Source of the DNA: Aquincola agrisoli
Lineage (GTDB): Bacteria > Pseudomonadota > Gammaproteobacteria > Burkholderiales > Burkholderiaceae_C
NCBI RefSeq assembly: GCF_036621135.1
Contig: NZ_JAZIBG010000028.1
Coordinates: 558,001-622,000 of the forward strand
Direction of reading: 5' to 3'
Length of the DNA: 64,000 nt
The position numbers and the translations under genes are program-made. The notes under the pieces are model-generated. The model searched no databases. It saw nothing but the letters and a program-made list of their open reading frames with translations, and had not been told where the DNA came from. Of this stretch, positions 8,406 through 20,600 are shown piece after piece (the stretch's first letter is position 1; the number at the start of each line of letters is the position of its first letter).

Positions 8406-9437
8406 TCAGGGTAGGCAGCGGGCTTCGTCGCCACGCCACACGAACGGGTAGTCTTCGCACGGCGGATCGGCGCCCGGCGCGGCGGTCCAGCCGCCGCCGG
8501 GGTGCGGCGTCCCGTGGTGGTCGACCGCGAGGTATGGCAGGCCCAGCGCCTGCAGCCAGCGCAGGCCATCGCCGGCGCCCTTGAGCATCGCGATCGTCGT
8601 GGCCGTGCCGGCGACCAGGCACTGCCCGGCCACCACGCTGGCCGCGGCCAGGCCGCCCTGCACCGGCCAGCCGCTGCGGGGGTCGAGCAGATGGCTGTAG
8701 CGCCGTCCGCCCTGCTCGAAGCAGCGCTCGTAGTCGCCGCTGCTGGCCACGGCGCCGCGGGCGAGCCGCAGCTCGGCGGCCGCCCGTGCGGGCTCGCGGG
8801 GATGGCGGATGCCGATCCGCCACGGCGCGCCGTCGGCATGCGGGCCGACCAGCGCGATGTCGCCGCCCAGCTCGACGAAGCCGTGGCACGCCCCTGCCGT
8901 CCGGGCCGCGGCGGCCGCGCGGTCGGCCGCGTACTCCTTGACGTAGCCGCCGAAGTCCAGCTCCATGCCGGCCACCGGCAGCGACAGCCACGGGCGCCGC
9001 CAGCGCACCTGCTGCCAGCCGACGAGCGCGAGCACCGGCGCGATCTCCGCCTGCGACGGCACACGCGCCGCATGGAAGTCCCATACGCGGCGCAGCACGC
9101 CCGAGGTGATGTCGAAGAGGCCTTCGCTCTGCACCCACGCGGTCTGCGCGTAGTCGATCAGCGCCGCGGTCTCGGCATCGACCTCGATCGCCGTGCCGCT
9201 GCCCGCGCTGCGGTTGATGCGGCTGGCGATGCTGTCGGCGCGGTAGCGCGAGAAGCGTGCCTCCAGGCGGCGCACCTCCGCCTCGGCCGCCCGGGCGGCG
9301 CGCGCCGCGAGCGCCGGGTCGTCCGCCTGCAACCTTACCTCGCAGGGGCCGCCCATCGCGCGGAAGGCGTGGCGCAAGGTGCCGGCGCCGGCGTCCTGGC
9401 CGCCTTCGCGCGGCGTCCTCTCCCGTGCGCCCGTCAC
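8406..9437 (-). CDS. apbE: ApbE-type FAD:protein FMN transferase, atypical
   Basis: The 343-residue protein contains ApbE motifs in order: SRYRADSIASRIN (63-75), SEGLFDITSG (104-113), MELDFGGYVKEYAAD (158-172), GFVELGGDI (186-194), ASSGDYERC (231-239) and YSHLLDPRSG (247-256). ApbE enzymes attach FMN from FAD to Thr or Ser of target proteins, normally in the periplasm. Two oddities are visible. The GTG start at 9437 gives no signal peptide or lipobox. The usual metal-binding DAxxTA motif reads AGTATT (276-281), with Gly replacing Asp. It may be a divergent subfamily member. It follows the DUF3570 gene by four bases. The stop region overlaps promoter element B. Confidence 0.85.
   Translation of the reverse strand: MTGARERTPREGGQDAGAGTLRHAFRAMGGPCEVRLQADDPALAARAARAAEAEVRRLEARFSRYRADSIASRINRSAGSGTAIEVDAETAALIDYAQTAWVQSEGLFDITSGVLRRVWDFHAARVPSQAEIAPVLALVGWQQVRWRRPWLSLPVAGMELDFGGYVKEYAADRAAAAARTAGACHGFVELGGDIALVGPHADGAPWRIGIRHPREPARAAAELRLARGAVASSGDYERCFEQGGRRYSHLLDPRSGWPVQGGLAAASVVAGQCLVAGTATTIAMLKGAGDGLRWLQALGLPYLAVDHHGTPHPGGGWTAAPGADPPCEDYPFVWRGDEARCLP
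8412..8451 (-). promoter_or_regulatory. Promoter element B of the shared three-site motif, upstream of the RND exporter gene
   Basis: The minus strand reads CTACCCGTTCGTGTGG (8451-8436), 17 bases, then CTGCCTA (8418-8412). It lies inside the last codons of the ApbE gene and 113 bases before the RND start at 8322, so it would be an internal promoter of the block. It differs from element A by a single base in the 16-mer and has identical spacing. Because it is also coding, some conservation could be chance, but element A is in non-coding DNA, which argues for a DNA function. Confidence 0.63.
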
Positions 9438-9441
9438 GGCG

Positions 9442-10635
9442 TCAGAACGGCTTGCCGACCGCGATCGACAGCACCTGGAAGTCGACGAGGCCCGGGTGCT
9501 CCATGTCCACCCGGCGCAGCGCGAAGCGGCGTCCGCTGCGGTAGGTCTCGTAGCGCAGCCGCACGGTCCAGTCGTCGATCTGCCGCGAGGCCTCCAGGCT
9601 CAGGCTCAGCGCGCCGTAGGGCGACAGGCGGTAGTCGCTGGAACTGAAGTGGTCGGCGCGTGCACCCTGGTAGTAGGGCGCGTAGAAGAAGGCCTGGCTC
9701 TGGCTGTACCACCGCATGCGGGGCACCACCTGCCAGCCCTGCGGCAGCGGCTGGTACCAGGCGGCGTCCACGGTGTGCGAGCGCACCCGCCAGTCGTTCG
9801 AGAAGTAGCGGTAGTCCAGGTGCAGCGTGGCGCCCCAGGCCGGCACGTGCCGGCGCAGCCGGGTCAGCCAGGCCAGCTCCTGCCGCCCATCGGGCCGCTG
9901 GTCGGCCAGCAGCGCACCGCCCACGTAGGCGAGCTTGTACGGGTCGGACAGGTGGCCGCCGAGCCGGCTGTAGCTCAGGCTGGCCTGCACCTGCGTGTGC
10001 GCGTCCAGCACGCGGGCGTAGCCGATGACGCCGGTGAACTCGTGGCTGGACGCCCGCTCGATGCGGCCCGGGAAGCGCGCGCTGCCGCCTTCGGTCGGCG
10101 ACAGGCGGTTGTCGGTGTAGGCCAGGCCGGCGCTCAGCGTGTCGAGCTGCTGGTTGAAGGACCAGCTGCCCTCGACGCCGATGCCGGCCGAGCGGTAGTC
10201 GCGCTCGTGCGAGTAGCTCGCGGTCACGCCGATGCTGGCCTCGCCGAGGCGGTGCGTGCCGCCGAGCTTCACGGCCTGCCGGCGTTCGGAGATGCTGGCG
10301 CCGCTCATCACCTGCAGCGGCCTGCCGTCGGCCCCGGGCGTGACGAACCAGGGGGAGGCGCCGCCCATCGTCTCGATCGCCAGTTCGGCCGCCAGTTCGG
10401 TCGTGCCGTCGAGCGTCTTCGCGGCGCGCAGCAGGTGCGAGTCGACGTGGTAGCGCTCGCCGCTGCCGGCGGCCAGCCGGCCCGCGCCCAGGCGGCCTTC
10501 GCGGTAGGCGCTGAAACGGTAGTCGAGCTGCAGCGGTGCGCCGGGCGCTTCGCCGGCCCCGGCGGGCGCCGGGATCGCGAGGGCCGCCGCGGTCAGCGCG
10601 GCCAGCACGCCGCAGGGGGGAGTGGAGCTCGTCAT
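9442..10635 (-). CDS. DUF3570 family outer-membrane protein
   Basis: The 397-residue protein has a signal peptide ending near APAGAGEA (residues 21-30). The remainder is rich in amphipathic beta strands (LDYRFSAYREGRLG, IGVTASYSHERDY, LSYSRLGGHLSD, VRLRYETYRSGRRF) and ends in VLSIAVGKPF, a beta-barrel C-terminus. I recognise DUF3570, which is regularly encoded beside DUF4266, a TlpA-like thioredoxin and ApbE, exactly as here. A SGAS tetrad (residues 111-114, in QVMSGASISE) resembles the S/T-G-A-T/S core of FMN-modified sites in NqrC and RnfG, and with ApbE next door it could be a flavinylation site; that is inference. The start at 10635 (MTSSTP) is chosen because it begins the signal peptide. 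Confidence 0.8.
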   Translation of the reverse strand: MTSSTPPCGVLAALTAAALAIPAPAGAGEAPGAPLQLDYRFSAYREGRLGAGRLAAGSGERYHVDSHLLRAAKTLDGTTELAAELAIETMGGASPWFVTPGADGRPLQVMSGASISERRQAVKLGGTHRLGEASIGVTASYSHERDYRSAGIGVEGSWSFNQQLDTLSAGLAYTDNRLSPTEGGSARFPGRIERASSHEFTGVIGYARVLDAHTQVQASLSYSRLGGHLSDPYKLAYVGGALLADQRPDGRQELAWLTRLRRHVPAWGATLHLDYRYFSNDWRVRSHTVDAAWYQPLPQGWQVVPRMRWYSQSQAFFYAPYYQGARADHFSSSDYRLSPYGALSLSLEASRQIDDWTVRLRYETYRSGRRFALRRVDMEHPGLVDFQVLSIAVGKPF

Positions 10636-10645
10636 GCGCCGCGCC

Positions 10646-10867
10646 TCACCGGCAACCGCAGCCGCCACCGGCCGCCGTCCCGCCGCCCGTGGCGGCCTCC
10701 TTGCTCCGATAGGCCTGGCCACGCGCCGCGCTGCCGAGCGGATCGGGCTCCCAGGCCATCTCGGGCCGGGCCAGGTCGCCGCGCTGCCAGGGCGCCGGCA
10801 CGGGGCCGGCGCAGGCGCTCAGCAGCAGCGCCGGCAGCAGCGGCGCAAGCAGACTTCGGATGTTCAT
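10646..10867 (-). CDS. DUF4266 small lipoprotein
   Basis: The 73-residue protein has a lipoprotein signal (MNIRSLLAPLLPALLLSAC, modified Cys 19), then GPVPAPWQRGDLARPEMAWE and a C-terminus GGGCGCR. The WQRGxLARPxM segment and the Gly-Cys tail are the signature of DUF4266. Its start codon overlaps the stop of the thioredoxin gene (ATGA at 10867-10864) and it ends ten bases before the DUF3570 start, so the three are translated together. The role is unknown. The two C-terminal cysteines next to a TlpA-like thioredoxin suggest a redox or metal-binding function, which is inference. Confidence 0.85.
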   Translation of the reverse strand: MNIRSLLAPLLPALLLSACAGPVPAPWQRGDLARPEMAWEPDPLGSAARGQAYRSKEAATGGGTAAGGGCGCR

Positions 10868-11372
10868 CGTTCTTCCAGCAATTGAAGGATCGAATGGCGC
10901 AGCGCAGCCACGTCGCCGGGGCGGAAGCCGGCATGCACGGCCCGCACGACGCCGCGGCGGTCGATCAGGTAGCTCGAGGGCATGGCTTGCACGCCGTACA
11001 GCGTGGCCACCCGGCCGTCTGCGTCGTGCACCGCGTGCCGGGCGAGCGCCTCGAGCCGCAGCGTCGCCAGCAGGCGCTGCGCGTCCTGCACGTTCCGGTC
11101 GACGTTGACGGCGACCAGCACGAAGCCCTGGTCCGCCAGCGCGGACTGCAGTTGTTCGTACACCGGCAGCGACTGCCGGCAAGGCGCGCACCACGACGCC
11201 CAGAAGTCGAGCAGCACGACCCGCCCGCGCAGCCCGGCGAGCCGCTGCGAGGGCGGCTCGCCCGCCGCCGCCAGCGCGGCGCGCTCGAAGTCCGGTGCCG
11301 CCTCGCCGATCCGCGCGGCCCGCGCCGGCCCGCACAGGCCCGCGAGCACCGCCAGCAACAGCAGCCAGCGCA

Positions 11373-11373
<1 letters not shown>
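10864..11373 (-). CDS. TlpA/ResA-like periplasmic thioredoxin
   Basis: The 169-residue protein has a signal peptide (MRWLLLLAVLAGLCGPARAA) and a thioredoxin domain with LLDFWASWCAPCRQSLP, active-site Cys 62 and Cys 65, and the cis-Pro region MPSSYLID. TlpA/ResA proteins reduce periplasmic disulfides, often apocytochrome c CxxCH cysteines before heme attachment. The gene directly follows a three-heme cytochrome gene with a TGATG stop-start overlap at 11371-11375, which supports help in maturing that protein or the Cys tail of DUF4266. A GTG one codon upstream (11376) is an alternative start, but the overlapping ATG is the better choice. Confidence 0.88.
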
Positions 11374-13703
<2,330 letters not shown>

Positions 13704-14086
13704 CGCTTGTCTCCTTTGTCGTGTCCATCAGCAACGGCATCGACGGCCGTTTGCAGGGCGAGGTTGTAGGCGCCTGCCCGGGCTGCTGGCCTACCCAAAA
13801 GGGTGGAACTTCCAATCAGCTCCGGCACGGGAAAACACCGGCCGCATCACCCCCCTCAAGCCTCCCGACAACGGGGATACTTTTTGGACATTGCAAACGG
13901 CGGCAGGCCACTGCCGCGGCGGATTGCAGCGCACGAAGGCAGTGACGAGATGCGACTCAAGATCAAGCCCAGGGAGGGCCAACGAACGATGGCGATGCCG
14001 CTGGCGACAGCCCGCGCCACACCGCCTGGGCAAGCACGCCGGGAACGTGCGGTGCACCACGCATTCGCCCCGCAGGCCTAGGCACC
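13704..14086. promoter_or_regulatory. Divergent intergenic region between the multiheme gene and the LuxR regulator
   Basis: These 383 bases contain no convincing gene. They hold promoter element C for the minus-strand block (13767-13806), a strong Shine-Dalgarno for the cytochrome gene (AAAGGAGAC at about 13709-13717, minus strand), and a relatively AT-rich patch near 13872-13892. The rest has no clear structure. Confidence 0.6.
13767..13806 (-). promoter_or_regulatory. Promoter element C of the shared three-site motif, upstream of the multiheme gene
   Basis: The minus strand reads CCACCCTTTTGGGTAG (13806-13791), 17 bases, then GCGCCTA (13773-13767). The 16-mer is nearly a perfect inverted repeat, as expected for a dimeric regulator. 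Spacing to the GCCTA element is exactly that of elements A and B, and the 16-mer lies 87 bases before the start at 13703. It sits between the cytochrome gene and the divergent LuxR gene. Confidence 0.63.
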
Positions 14087-16843
14087 ATGGCGCCCCGAGA
14101 CGGCGTGGTGCAGGCCACCGAAGCACCCGAGAGCCCGCCGGTCGACATCCGCATGTACAAGCTGTTCCCGCCCCCGAGCTACGCAGGGGCGATCCAACGC
14201 AGCGGCATCGTCGCGCGTGTGCTGCGTGAGGGCTGCGAGCCGGTCGCCGTGCTGCAGGGGCCGGCGGGCAGCGGCAAGACGACCACCATGCAGCAGATCC
14301 TGCAGGCCTGCAGTGCCCGCGGCTGGCGCACCGCGTGGCTGAGCCTCGACGAGGCCGACAACGACCCGCAGCGCCTCGAGGCCCACATGGAGGCGGTGGC
14401 GGCCCGGCTCGAGCGCCGGCCCGCGGGCGGCAGGCCCGGCGGCGCCGGCACGGACGCGGGCCGCGACCTGTCGGACTGGCTGCTCGACCGCCTGTCGCGG
14501 CTGGGCGAGCCGGTCGCGGTGTTCCTCGACGAATTCCAGGCGCTGCGCAGCGAGACGGTGCTGCACTTCTTCCGCGCGTTGCTGCAGCACCTGCCCGCGC
14601 GGGTGCGGCTGTTCATCAGCTCGCGCACGCTGCCCGAGCTGGGGTTGGCCACGCTGCTGGTCAACCGCCAGGCCTTCGTGCTGCGCGCCGACGACCTGCG
14701 CTTCTCGTGCGACGAGGCGGCGCAGTTCTTCGCGGCCGACACCACGCTGGGCCTGCGGCGCGAGGAGGTCGAGGCCATCCACCAGCGCACCGAGGGCTGG
14801 CCCGCGGGGCTGCAGCTCTACCGCCTCGCGCTGGCCAACCCGGCGGTGCGCGATGCGCTCGACGGCCTCGACAGCGACGGCCCGCGCGAGCTGGCCGAAT
14901 ACCTCACCGACAACGTCGTCTCGCTGCAGCCGCCGCGCACGCAGGCGTTCCTGCTGCGCACATCGCTGCTGCGGCGGATGTGCGCGCCCCTGTGCGAGGC
15001 CGTCACCGGCTTCGGCGATGCGCGCCTGCTGCTCGCGCAGCTCGACGCCGCCGGCCTCTTCGTGCGGCCGCTCGACGCCGGCGGCCACTGGTTCAAGTAC
15101 CACGGGCTCTTCGCCAGCTTCCTGGCGGCCGGCCTGCGGCGCACGTCGCCCGAGCAGGCGCAGGAAGTGCATGCGCAGGCGGCGCGCTGGTACGTGGCGC
15201 ACGACCTGCACGAGGAGGCGGTGTTCCATGCGCTGCAGGCGCGCGACTGGGCGTTGGCCGGGCAGACGCTCAGCGCCTGGGCGTCGCGGCTGATCGCGAG
15301 CGCCGAGCTCGTCACCGTCGAGCGCTGGTACGAGGCCCTGCCCTTCGACTCCGTCGCGCTGCAGCCCGCGCTGGCGATCAAGGCGGCGTACGCGCTGACC
15401 TTCCTGCGCCGGCGCGACAAGCTGCGCCCGCTGGTGGGCGTGCTGGCGCAGCACCGCGGCCGCGGCGACGTGGGCACGACGACGCACCCCGACTTCGCGC
15501 TGGCCATGGCCGCGGTGTTCGAGGACGACCTGCACGGCGCCGTGCGCGCCGTCGACAAGCAGGAGATCTGGCACCGCGCCGACGGCGGCTTCCCGGCCTT
15601 CGAGCTGGGCGCGGCGGCCAACCTGCTGGCGTTCGGCAAGGTCGCCGCCGGCGACTTCGAATCCGCACGCAAGGTGCTGGCGATGGCCCGCACGCACAAC
15701 CGGCGCGGCGGCGCCTCGTTCAGCGGCGGCTACACGGCGGCGGTGGGCGGCGCGAACCTGATGGCCGAGGGGCGGCTGCAGGAGGCGCTGGCCCACCTGC
15801 GCGCCGGCCTGTCGGAGCCGCAGGCGCGGCTGGACAAGTCCACCGCCGCCACGGCGCTGCCGGCCTGCATGCTCTGGGCGCTGTACGAGGCCAACGAGCT
15901 GGCGGAGATGGAGACGCTGGCCGCGGCCAGCCGCCAGGCGATCGCCGAATCGGCGATTCCCGACTTCATCGCCATCGCGCACATCGCCATCTCGCGCATG
16001 CACGAGGCGCGCGGGCGGCCCGAACAGGCCGCCGAGGCCGTCGAGCAGCTGGAGCGCATCGGCCACGACAGCCACTGGCCGCGGCTGGTCCGGCTCGCCG
16101 ACTGGGAGCGCGTGCGGCGCGCCATCGCCACCGGCGAGCTGCAGCGTGCGCAGGCGATCGCCGAGCGCATCGGCCCTGCCGGCCAGGCCGTGCCGCCGGG
16201 CTGGGTGCTGCTGGCCGAGGACATCGAGGGCGACGGTTTCGGGCGCCTGCGGCTCGCGATCCACCGCGACGACCTGCTGGGCGCCTCGCGGCACTTCGCG
16301 GCGGAGTCTTCCCGGCAGCCGGGGCGCCTGCAGCGCCAGGTCAAGCTGCTGGTGCTGGACGCGCTGCTGCAGCGGCGCAAGGGCCTGCTGAACGCGGCGC
16401 ACCGCAGCCTGCGCAAGGCGCTGGGGCTGGCGCGTCCGGGCGGGCTGGTGCGCAGCTTCCTCGACGAAGGCCCGGCGGTGGTGGAGATGCTGCAGCACGA
16501 ACACCGGCAACTGCTCGCTGCGCCGGAAGATCCGGTGGCCGGCGACCACGACCGCGGCGCCCGCCGCTACGTGGAGGCGCTGCTGGCGGCCGCCGGCGCC
16601 GGCCTGCCGTGGCCGGCCGAACGCCCCGCGCCGCGGGCCGCGGCGCTGAGCCCGCTGTCGGAGCGGGAGCAGGAGATGCTGCTGTTCCTGTGCAACGGCG
16701 TGTCGAACAAGGAGATCGCGACGCGGCTCTTCGTCTCCGAGAACACCGTCAAGTTCCACCTGAAGAACATCTACGCGAAGCTGAGCGTCGGCAATCGCGC
16801 ACAGGCGATCAACGCGGCGCGCGCGCTGCGCCTGGGCGCCTGA
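14087..16843 (+). CDS. MalT-type LuxR family ATP-dependent transcriptional regulator
   Basis: The 918-residue protein has an N-terminal STAND/AAA-type ATPase with Walker A GPAGSGKTT (near residue 60) and Walker B VAVFLDEFQAL, a long helical TPR-like middle, and a C-terminal LuxR/GerE helix-turn-helix (LSEREQEMLLFLCNGVSNKE, then IATRLFVSENTVKFHLKNIY). Such LAL regulators bind an inducer in the middle region, assemble with ATP and activate catabolic operons; MalT, AlkS and AcoK are known examples. It is divergent from the ten-gene block and is the obvious candidate for binding the three related promoter sites. The ATG at 14087 is used; MYKLFPPP at 14153 is an alternative start. Confidence 0.85.
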   Translation: MAPRDGVVQATEAPESPPVDIRMYKLFPPPSYAGAIQRSGIVARVLREGCEPVAVLQGPAGSGKTTTMQQILQACSARGWRTAWLSLDEADNDPQRLEAHMEAVAARLERRPAGGRPGGAGTDAGRDLSDWLLDRLSRLGEPVAVFLDEFQALRSETVLHFFRALLQHLPARVRLFISSRTLPELGLATLLVNRQAFVLRADDLRFSCDEAAQFFAADTTLGLRREEVEAIHQRTEGWPAGLQLYRLALANPAVRDALDGLDSDGPRELAEYLTDNVVSLQPPRTQAFLLRTSLLRRMCAPLCEAVTGFGDARLLLAQLDAAGLFVRPLDAGGHWFKYHGLFASFLAAGLRRTSPEQAQEVHAQAARWYVAHDLHEEAVFHALQARDWALAGQTLSAWASRLIASAELVTVERWYEALPFDSVALQPALAIKAAYALTFLRRRDKLRPLVGVLAQHRGRGDVGTTTHPDFALAMAAVFEDDLHGAVRAVDKQEIWHRADGGFPAFELGAAANLLAFGKVAAGDFESARKVLAMARTHNRRGGASFSGGYTAAVGGANLMAEGRLQEALAHLRAGLSEPQARLDKSTAATALPACMLWALYEANELAEMETLAAASRQAIAESAIPDFIAIAHIAISRMHEARGRPEQAAEAVEQLERIGHDSHWPRLVRLADWERVRRAIATGELQRAQAIAERIGPAGQAVPPGWVLLAEDIEGDGFGRLRLAIHRDDLLGASRHFAAESSRQPGRLQRQVKLLVLDALLQRRKGLLNAAHRSLRKALGLARPGGLVRSFLDEGPAVVEMLQHEHRQLLAAPEDPVAGDHDRGARRYVEALLAAAGAGLPWPAERPAPRAAALSPLSEREQEMLLFLCNGVSNKEIATRLFVSENTVKFHLKNIYAKLSVGNRAQAINAARALRLGA

Positions 16844-16862
16844 AGGCCGCGGGGGCGGGCCG

Positions 16863-17690
16863 TCAGCCCAGGCGCCGGTGCCCCAGCGCGGGCAGCTGCA
16901 TGCGCACGGCGGCCATGCGCGCGCGGTCGAGTTCGGCCATCACGACGCCCTCGCCCTCCGCCTGCACCGCGACCACCTCTCCCCACGGGTTGACGACCAT
17001 GCTGTGCCCCCAGGTGCGGCGGCCGTTCTCGTGCGTGCCGCCCTGCGCGGCCGCGATGACGTAGCACTGGTTTTCCACCGCCCGGGCGCGCAGCAGCAGC
17101 TCCCAGTGGGCCTGGCCGGTCGGGTAGGTGAAGGCGGCCGGCACGCTGATGAGGTCGCAGGGGCCTTCGCCTTCGGTGAAGGACATCGCGCGGTACAGCT
17201 CGGGAAAGCGCAGGTCGTAGCAGACCGACAGGCCGGTGCGCAGCGGCCCCTGCGCGGTCGGCAGGTCGACCGCCACCGGCAGGTCGCCGGCCTCCAGCAC
17301 CGCGCCCTCGTCGTAGCGTTCCTTGCCGTTGTCGTAGCGGAAGAGGTGCAGCTTGTCGTAGCGGGCGAGCAGCGCGCCGTCGGGGCCGTACACGCAGCAG
17401 GTGTTGCGTGCGCGCGCGGGGTCGGCGGTCTTCATCGGCAGCGTGCCGCCGATGACGGTGAGGCCGTGCGTGCGGGCGGCCTCCGACAGGAAGCGCTGGA
17501 TCGGCCCGTCGCCCGGGGTCTCGGCGTGGGCGAGCTTGTCGGTGTCGCGCCGGCCCATCAGGCAGAAGTACTCGGGCAGCGCCACCAGCGCCGCGCCGCC
17601 GCCCGCGGCCTCGGCGATGAGGCGCTGCGCGGCGGCGAGGTTGCGGTCGACATCGGGCGTGGACACCATCTGCAGCGCGGCGATCTTCAT
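16863..17690 (-). CDS. Carbon-nitrogen hydrolase, nitrilase superfamily (Nit1/Nit2-like)
   Basis: The 275-residue enzyme shows the Glu-Lys-Cys catalytic triad: Glu 40 in LPEYF, Lys 113 in YDKLHLF and Cys 157 in SVCYDLRFPELYR. Motif wording and length match the Nit1/Nit2 branch, whose members hydrolyse omega-amides or deaminated glutathione as metabolite repair. It is cytosolic, with no signal. The ATG at 17690 overlaps the stop of the yhdP-like gene by four bases (ATGA), so the two are translationally coupled, a pairing I associate with beta- and gammaproteobacteria. The exact substrate cannot be read from the sequence. Confidence 0.87.
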   Translation of the reverse strand: MKIAALQMVSTPDVDRNLAAAQRLIAEAAGGGAALVALPEYFCLMGRRDTDKLAHAETPGDGPIQRFLSEAARTHGLTVIGGTLPMKTADPARARNTCCVYGPDGALLARYDKLHLFRYDNGKERYDEGAVLEAGDLPVAVDLPTAQGPLRTGLSVCYDLRFPELYRAMSFTEGEGPCDLISVPAAFTYPTGQAHWELLLRARAVENQCYVIAAAQGGTHENGRRTWGHSMVVNPWGEVVAVQAEGEGVVMAELDRARMAAVRMQLPALGHRRLG

Positions 17691-20600
17691 GGTCGGTTCT
17701 CCGGGGGACGGGACGGGAGGGGTGCGGAGGCGGGCCGGTCCATGTCGGGCAGCGGCGCATCCAGCGCCCGCGCTACGCGCTCGACCTTCGGATCGGCCCA
17801 GGTGCCCGAGATGTGGAACTCCCGGGTGCTCGCCGCCATCAGCGGCTTGCGCAGGAACATCTGCGCGACGAAGCTGCCCAGCCCCAGCGCCGGGTTGATC
17901 ACCGCGTACGCCAGCGACGCGGTGCCGGCGTTCAGCTCGGGCACGACGATCACCCGCAGGTCCTGCGTCTCGTCCTCGATGTCGGCGCGGCCCTCCATCA
18001 GCACCGCGGCCTGCACGCCGCGCATGCGCAGGTTGTTGGTCTGCGCCTCGCCGTTGCGGATGGTGACGTCGCCGGTGACGTTGTCGAAGGCGAAGCCCTC
18101 GCCGAAGAGATCGCGGAAGTCCAGCGTCAGCCGCCGCGGCAGCGCCTGCAGGCTCAGCACGCCCAACAGCCGGCCCATGCCGGGGGCCACCTTCAGGAAC
18201 TGCCCCGCATCCAGCGCGAGGTGCACGCGCCCGTCGAGCGAAGGCACGTGGAAGGCGAGCGGCGAGCCGTCCCAGGCGATCTGCCCGTTCATGCGGCCCT
18301 TGCCGCCGCGCAGCACCCGGCCCAGGCCCAGCCGCTCGGCGAACGCGCCGCTGTCCGACAGGTCGAGCTGGAAGTCCATCACCATGCGGCTGCGGCTGCG
18401 GCCGCCGCCGGTCCACTGGCCGGTGCCCGCCAGCCGCGCCTCGGGCACGGCCACCTCCAGCTTGGTCAGGCGCCAGTCGCGCGCGAGCCCGCTGCCGCGG
18501 TTGACGGCCTGCACCTCGACCCGGCCCAGGCGCTTGCCGGAGAGCTCGAAGTCGTCGACGACGATGTCCAGCGCCGGCACGCTGTTGGGCGAGCTGGCGA
18601 GGTAGGTCTCGACGGTCTGCGCCTCGCTGGGCGGCAGCGACAGCCGCTTCAGCCGCGCGTACAGCCGGCCGGCCGCGCCGCCGCCGCGCGGCGGCCGCCA
18701 TTCGAGGTCGCCGTTCATCTCCGCGGCGTCGACGCTGGCGCGCCAGGTGCCGTCGTCCGCCTCGCTCACGCTCGCCGCCACCCGGGTGAGCGTTCGGCTG
18801 CTGGCTGCCAGCTCCTGCACCTGCAGCTTCAGCGTCGTCGGCCGGTAGCCGTCGGCGCCCCCGGGCGCGGCGGGGCCGGTGGGGGCGGCAGGGCTGCCGC
18901 CCAGGCGCTCGATCGCCCCCTGCCACGCATCGACGTCGAGGCTGGCCAACACCACCTGCGCCTGCACGCCCGCCGCCGGCTGCGGCGCCGGTGCGCGCAC
19001 GCCGATGCCGCCCGACAGCACCCGCGGCACGGGGCCGGATAGGTCGCGCAGGTACTGCGCCTGCAGCACGCCGCCCAGGTCCAGCCGCAGCGTGTCGCGC
19101 AGCGGCGCGCCGGCGCCCGCCCCGCGCTGCAGGCGGGTCTCCAGGCGCAGCGGCATCGGCTGCTCGGCGGGCTTGCCCAGCGGAGCCGGCAGGTCGATGC
19201 CCAGGCCGGTGAGCGGGCTGCTCAGCGTGGCTTCGACCTGCCCGTCGACGAAGCCGAGCGACAGCCGGTAGGCCAGCTGGCCGCTCAAGGCCGAGGCCAG
19301 GCGCGCGGCGCCGCCCAGTTCGTCCGCGCGCCGCAGGGCCTCGGCCGTGACGGTGCCCTGGCCGTTGAAGCGCAGCGCGCCGTCGGGCTGCGTGCCACCG
19401 TCGAAGTTCATGTCGCCGCCCAGCACACGCGCAGCGGTGTTGACGAGCCGGACGCCGTCCTGCGTGAAGTCGACCCGGCCGCGTGCGGCGGCCAGCAGGG
19501 GCACGTCGGGGCGCAGCCGCACGTCGTTGCCGGCCAGCACGACGCTGCCCTTGACCTGCGTGCGGTCGACGTCGTCGAGCGGGATGCGCAGGTCCAGCTT
19601 CAGCTCGGCCGCGCCGGTGGCGGTGGACTGGGCGAAGCTGCCGCCCGACCACGCCTGCAGGGGCGATGCATGCACGTAGCGCAGCAGCTCCGCAGCCGGC
19701 CCGCGCACCAGGCCGTCGATGGCGAGCACCGGGTGCTCGAGGTCGGGGATCGCGCCGTTGACGCGCTGCAGCGCCGCGCCGTACACCTTGCCGCTGGCGT
19801 TGCGGATCGCCATCGACGCACGGTCGAACACCAGTTCGCCCGCCACCTGCTCGAAGGCCGGCCAGGCGGGCAGCGCGGAGTCGGCCGGGCTGGCCTCGAG
19901 GCTCGCCGGCACGTAGGCCAGTTTCACGCCCTCGACCTGGCCGGCGATGCGGAACTCGCCGGTGCGCGGGTCGGAGAACGGGAAATCCCACAGGTCGCCG
20001 CGCACCTTGAAGGTGGCGGACTTCACCTCCCCGGCCTGCACCGCCTCGGCCACGTAGTGCCGCGTGGCGGCCGGCACGCCCAGCGGCAGGTAGCGGGCCA
20101 CGGCCGTGCCGCGCCCGCCGAGCAGCTTGCCGCTCATCTCCAGCCGGCCCGGGAAGCGGTGGCCGGTGCCGGACGGCACATCGGCCGGCCCCGGCCCGGT
20201 GCGCCAGGTGGCGGTCAGCTCGGCCTGCGCGTCGGCATTGGCGAAGGCCACGTCCTGGGCCTTCAGCGTCAGGGCGGGCGGCAGGCCGGGGGTCTTCGCC
20301 TCGTCGATGCGCCACTCCAGCCGCGCGGCGAAGCGGTCGAACGGCAGCTCGGGCTGCTCGAACACGCCCGGCAGCAGCAGCGCCCCCTGGTCGAGCGACA
20401 GCTTGGCGTGGCCGCCGCGTTCGCTGGCGTCGAGGTCGATGCTGGCATTGCGCCACCCCGGCTGGCCGACGCCGCCGGCCACCTGCGAAGGCAGGGAAGC
20501 GATCGACAGGCCGACCACGCGGGCCTGCACGCCGTAGCGCGCGGGTGCGTCGGCCGGGCCGTCCCACCGGGCCGAGAGCTGGTTGACGAGGCCCTCGGGC

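Noticed and set aside
13872..13892. TTTTTGGACATTGCAAACGG as a sigma-54 promoter
   Set aside because: The GG and GC elements are spaced too closely for -24/-12, so no call was made.
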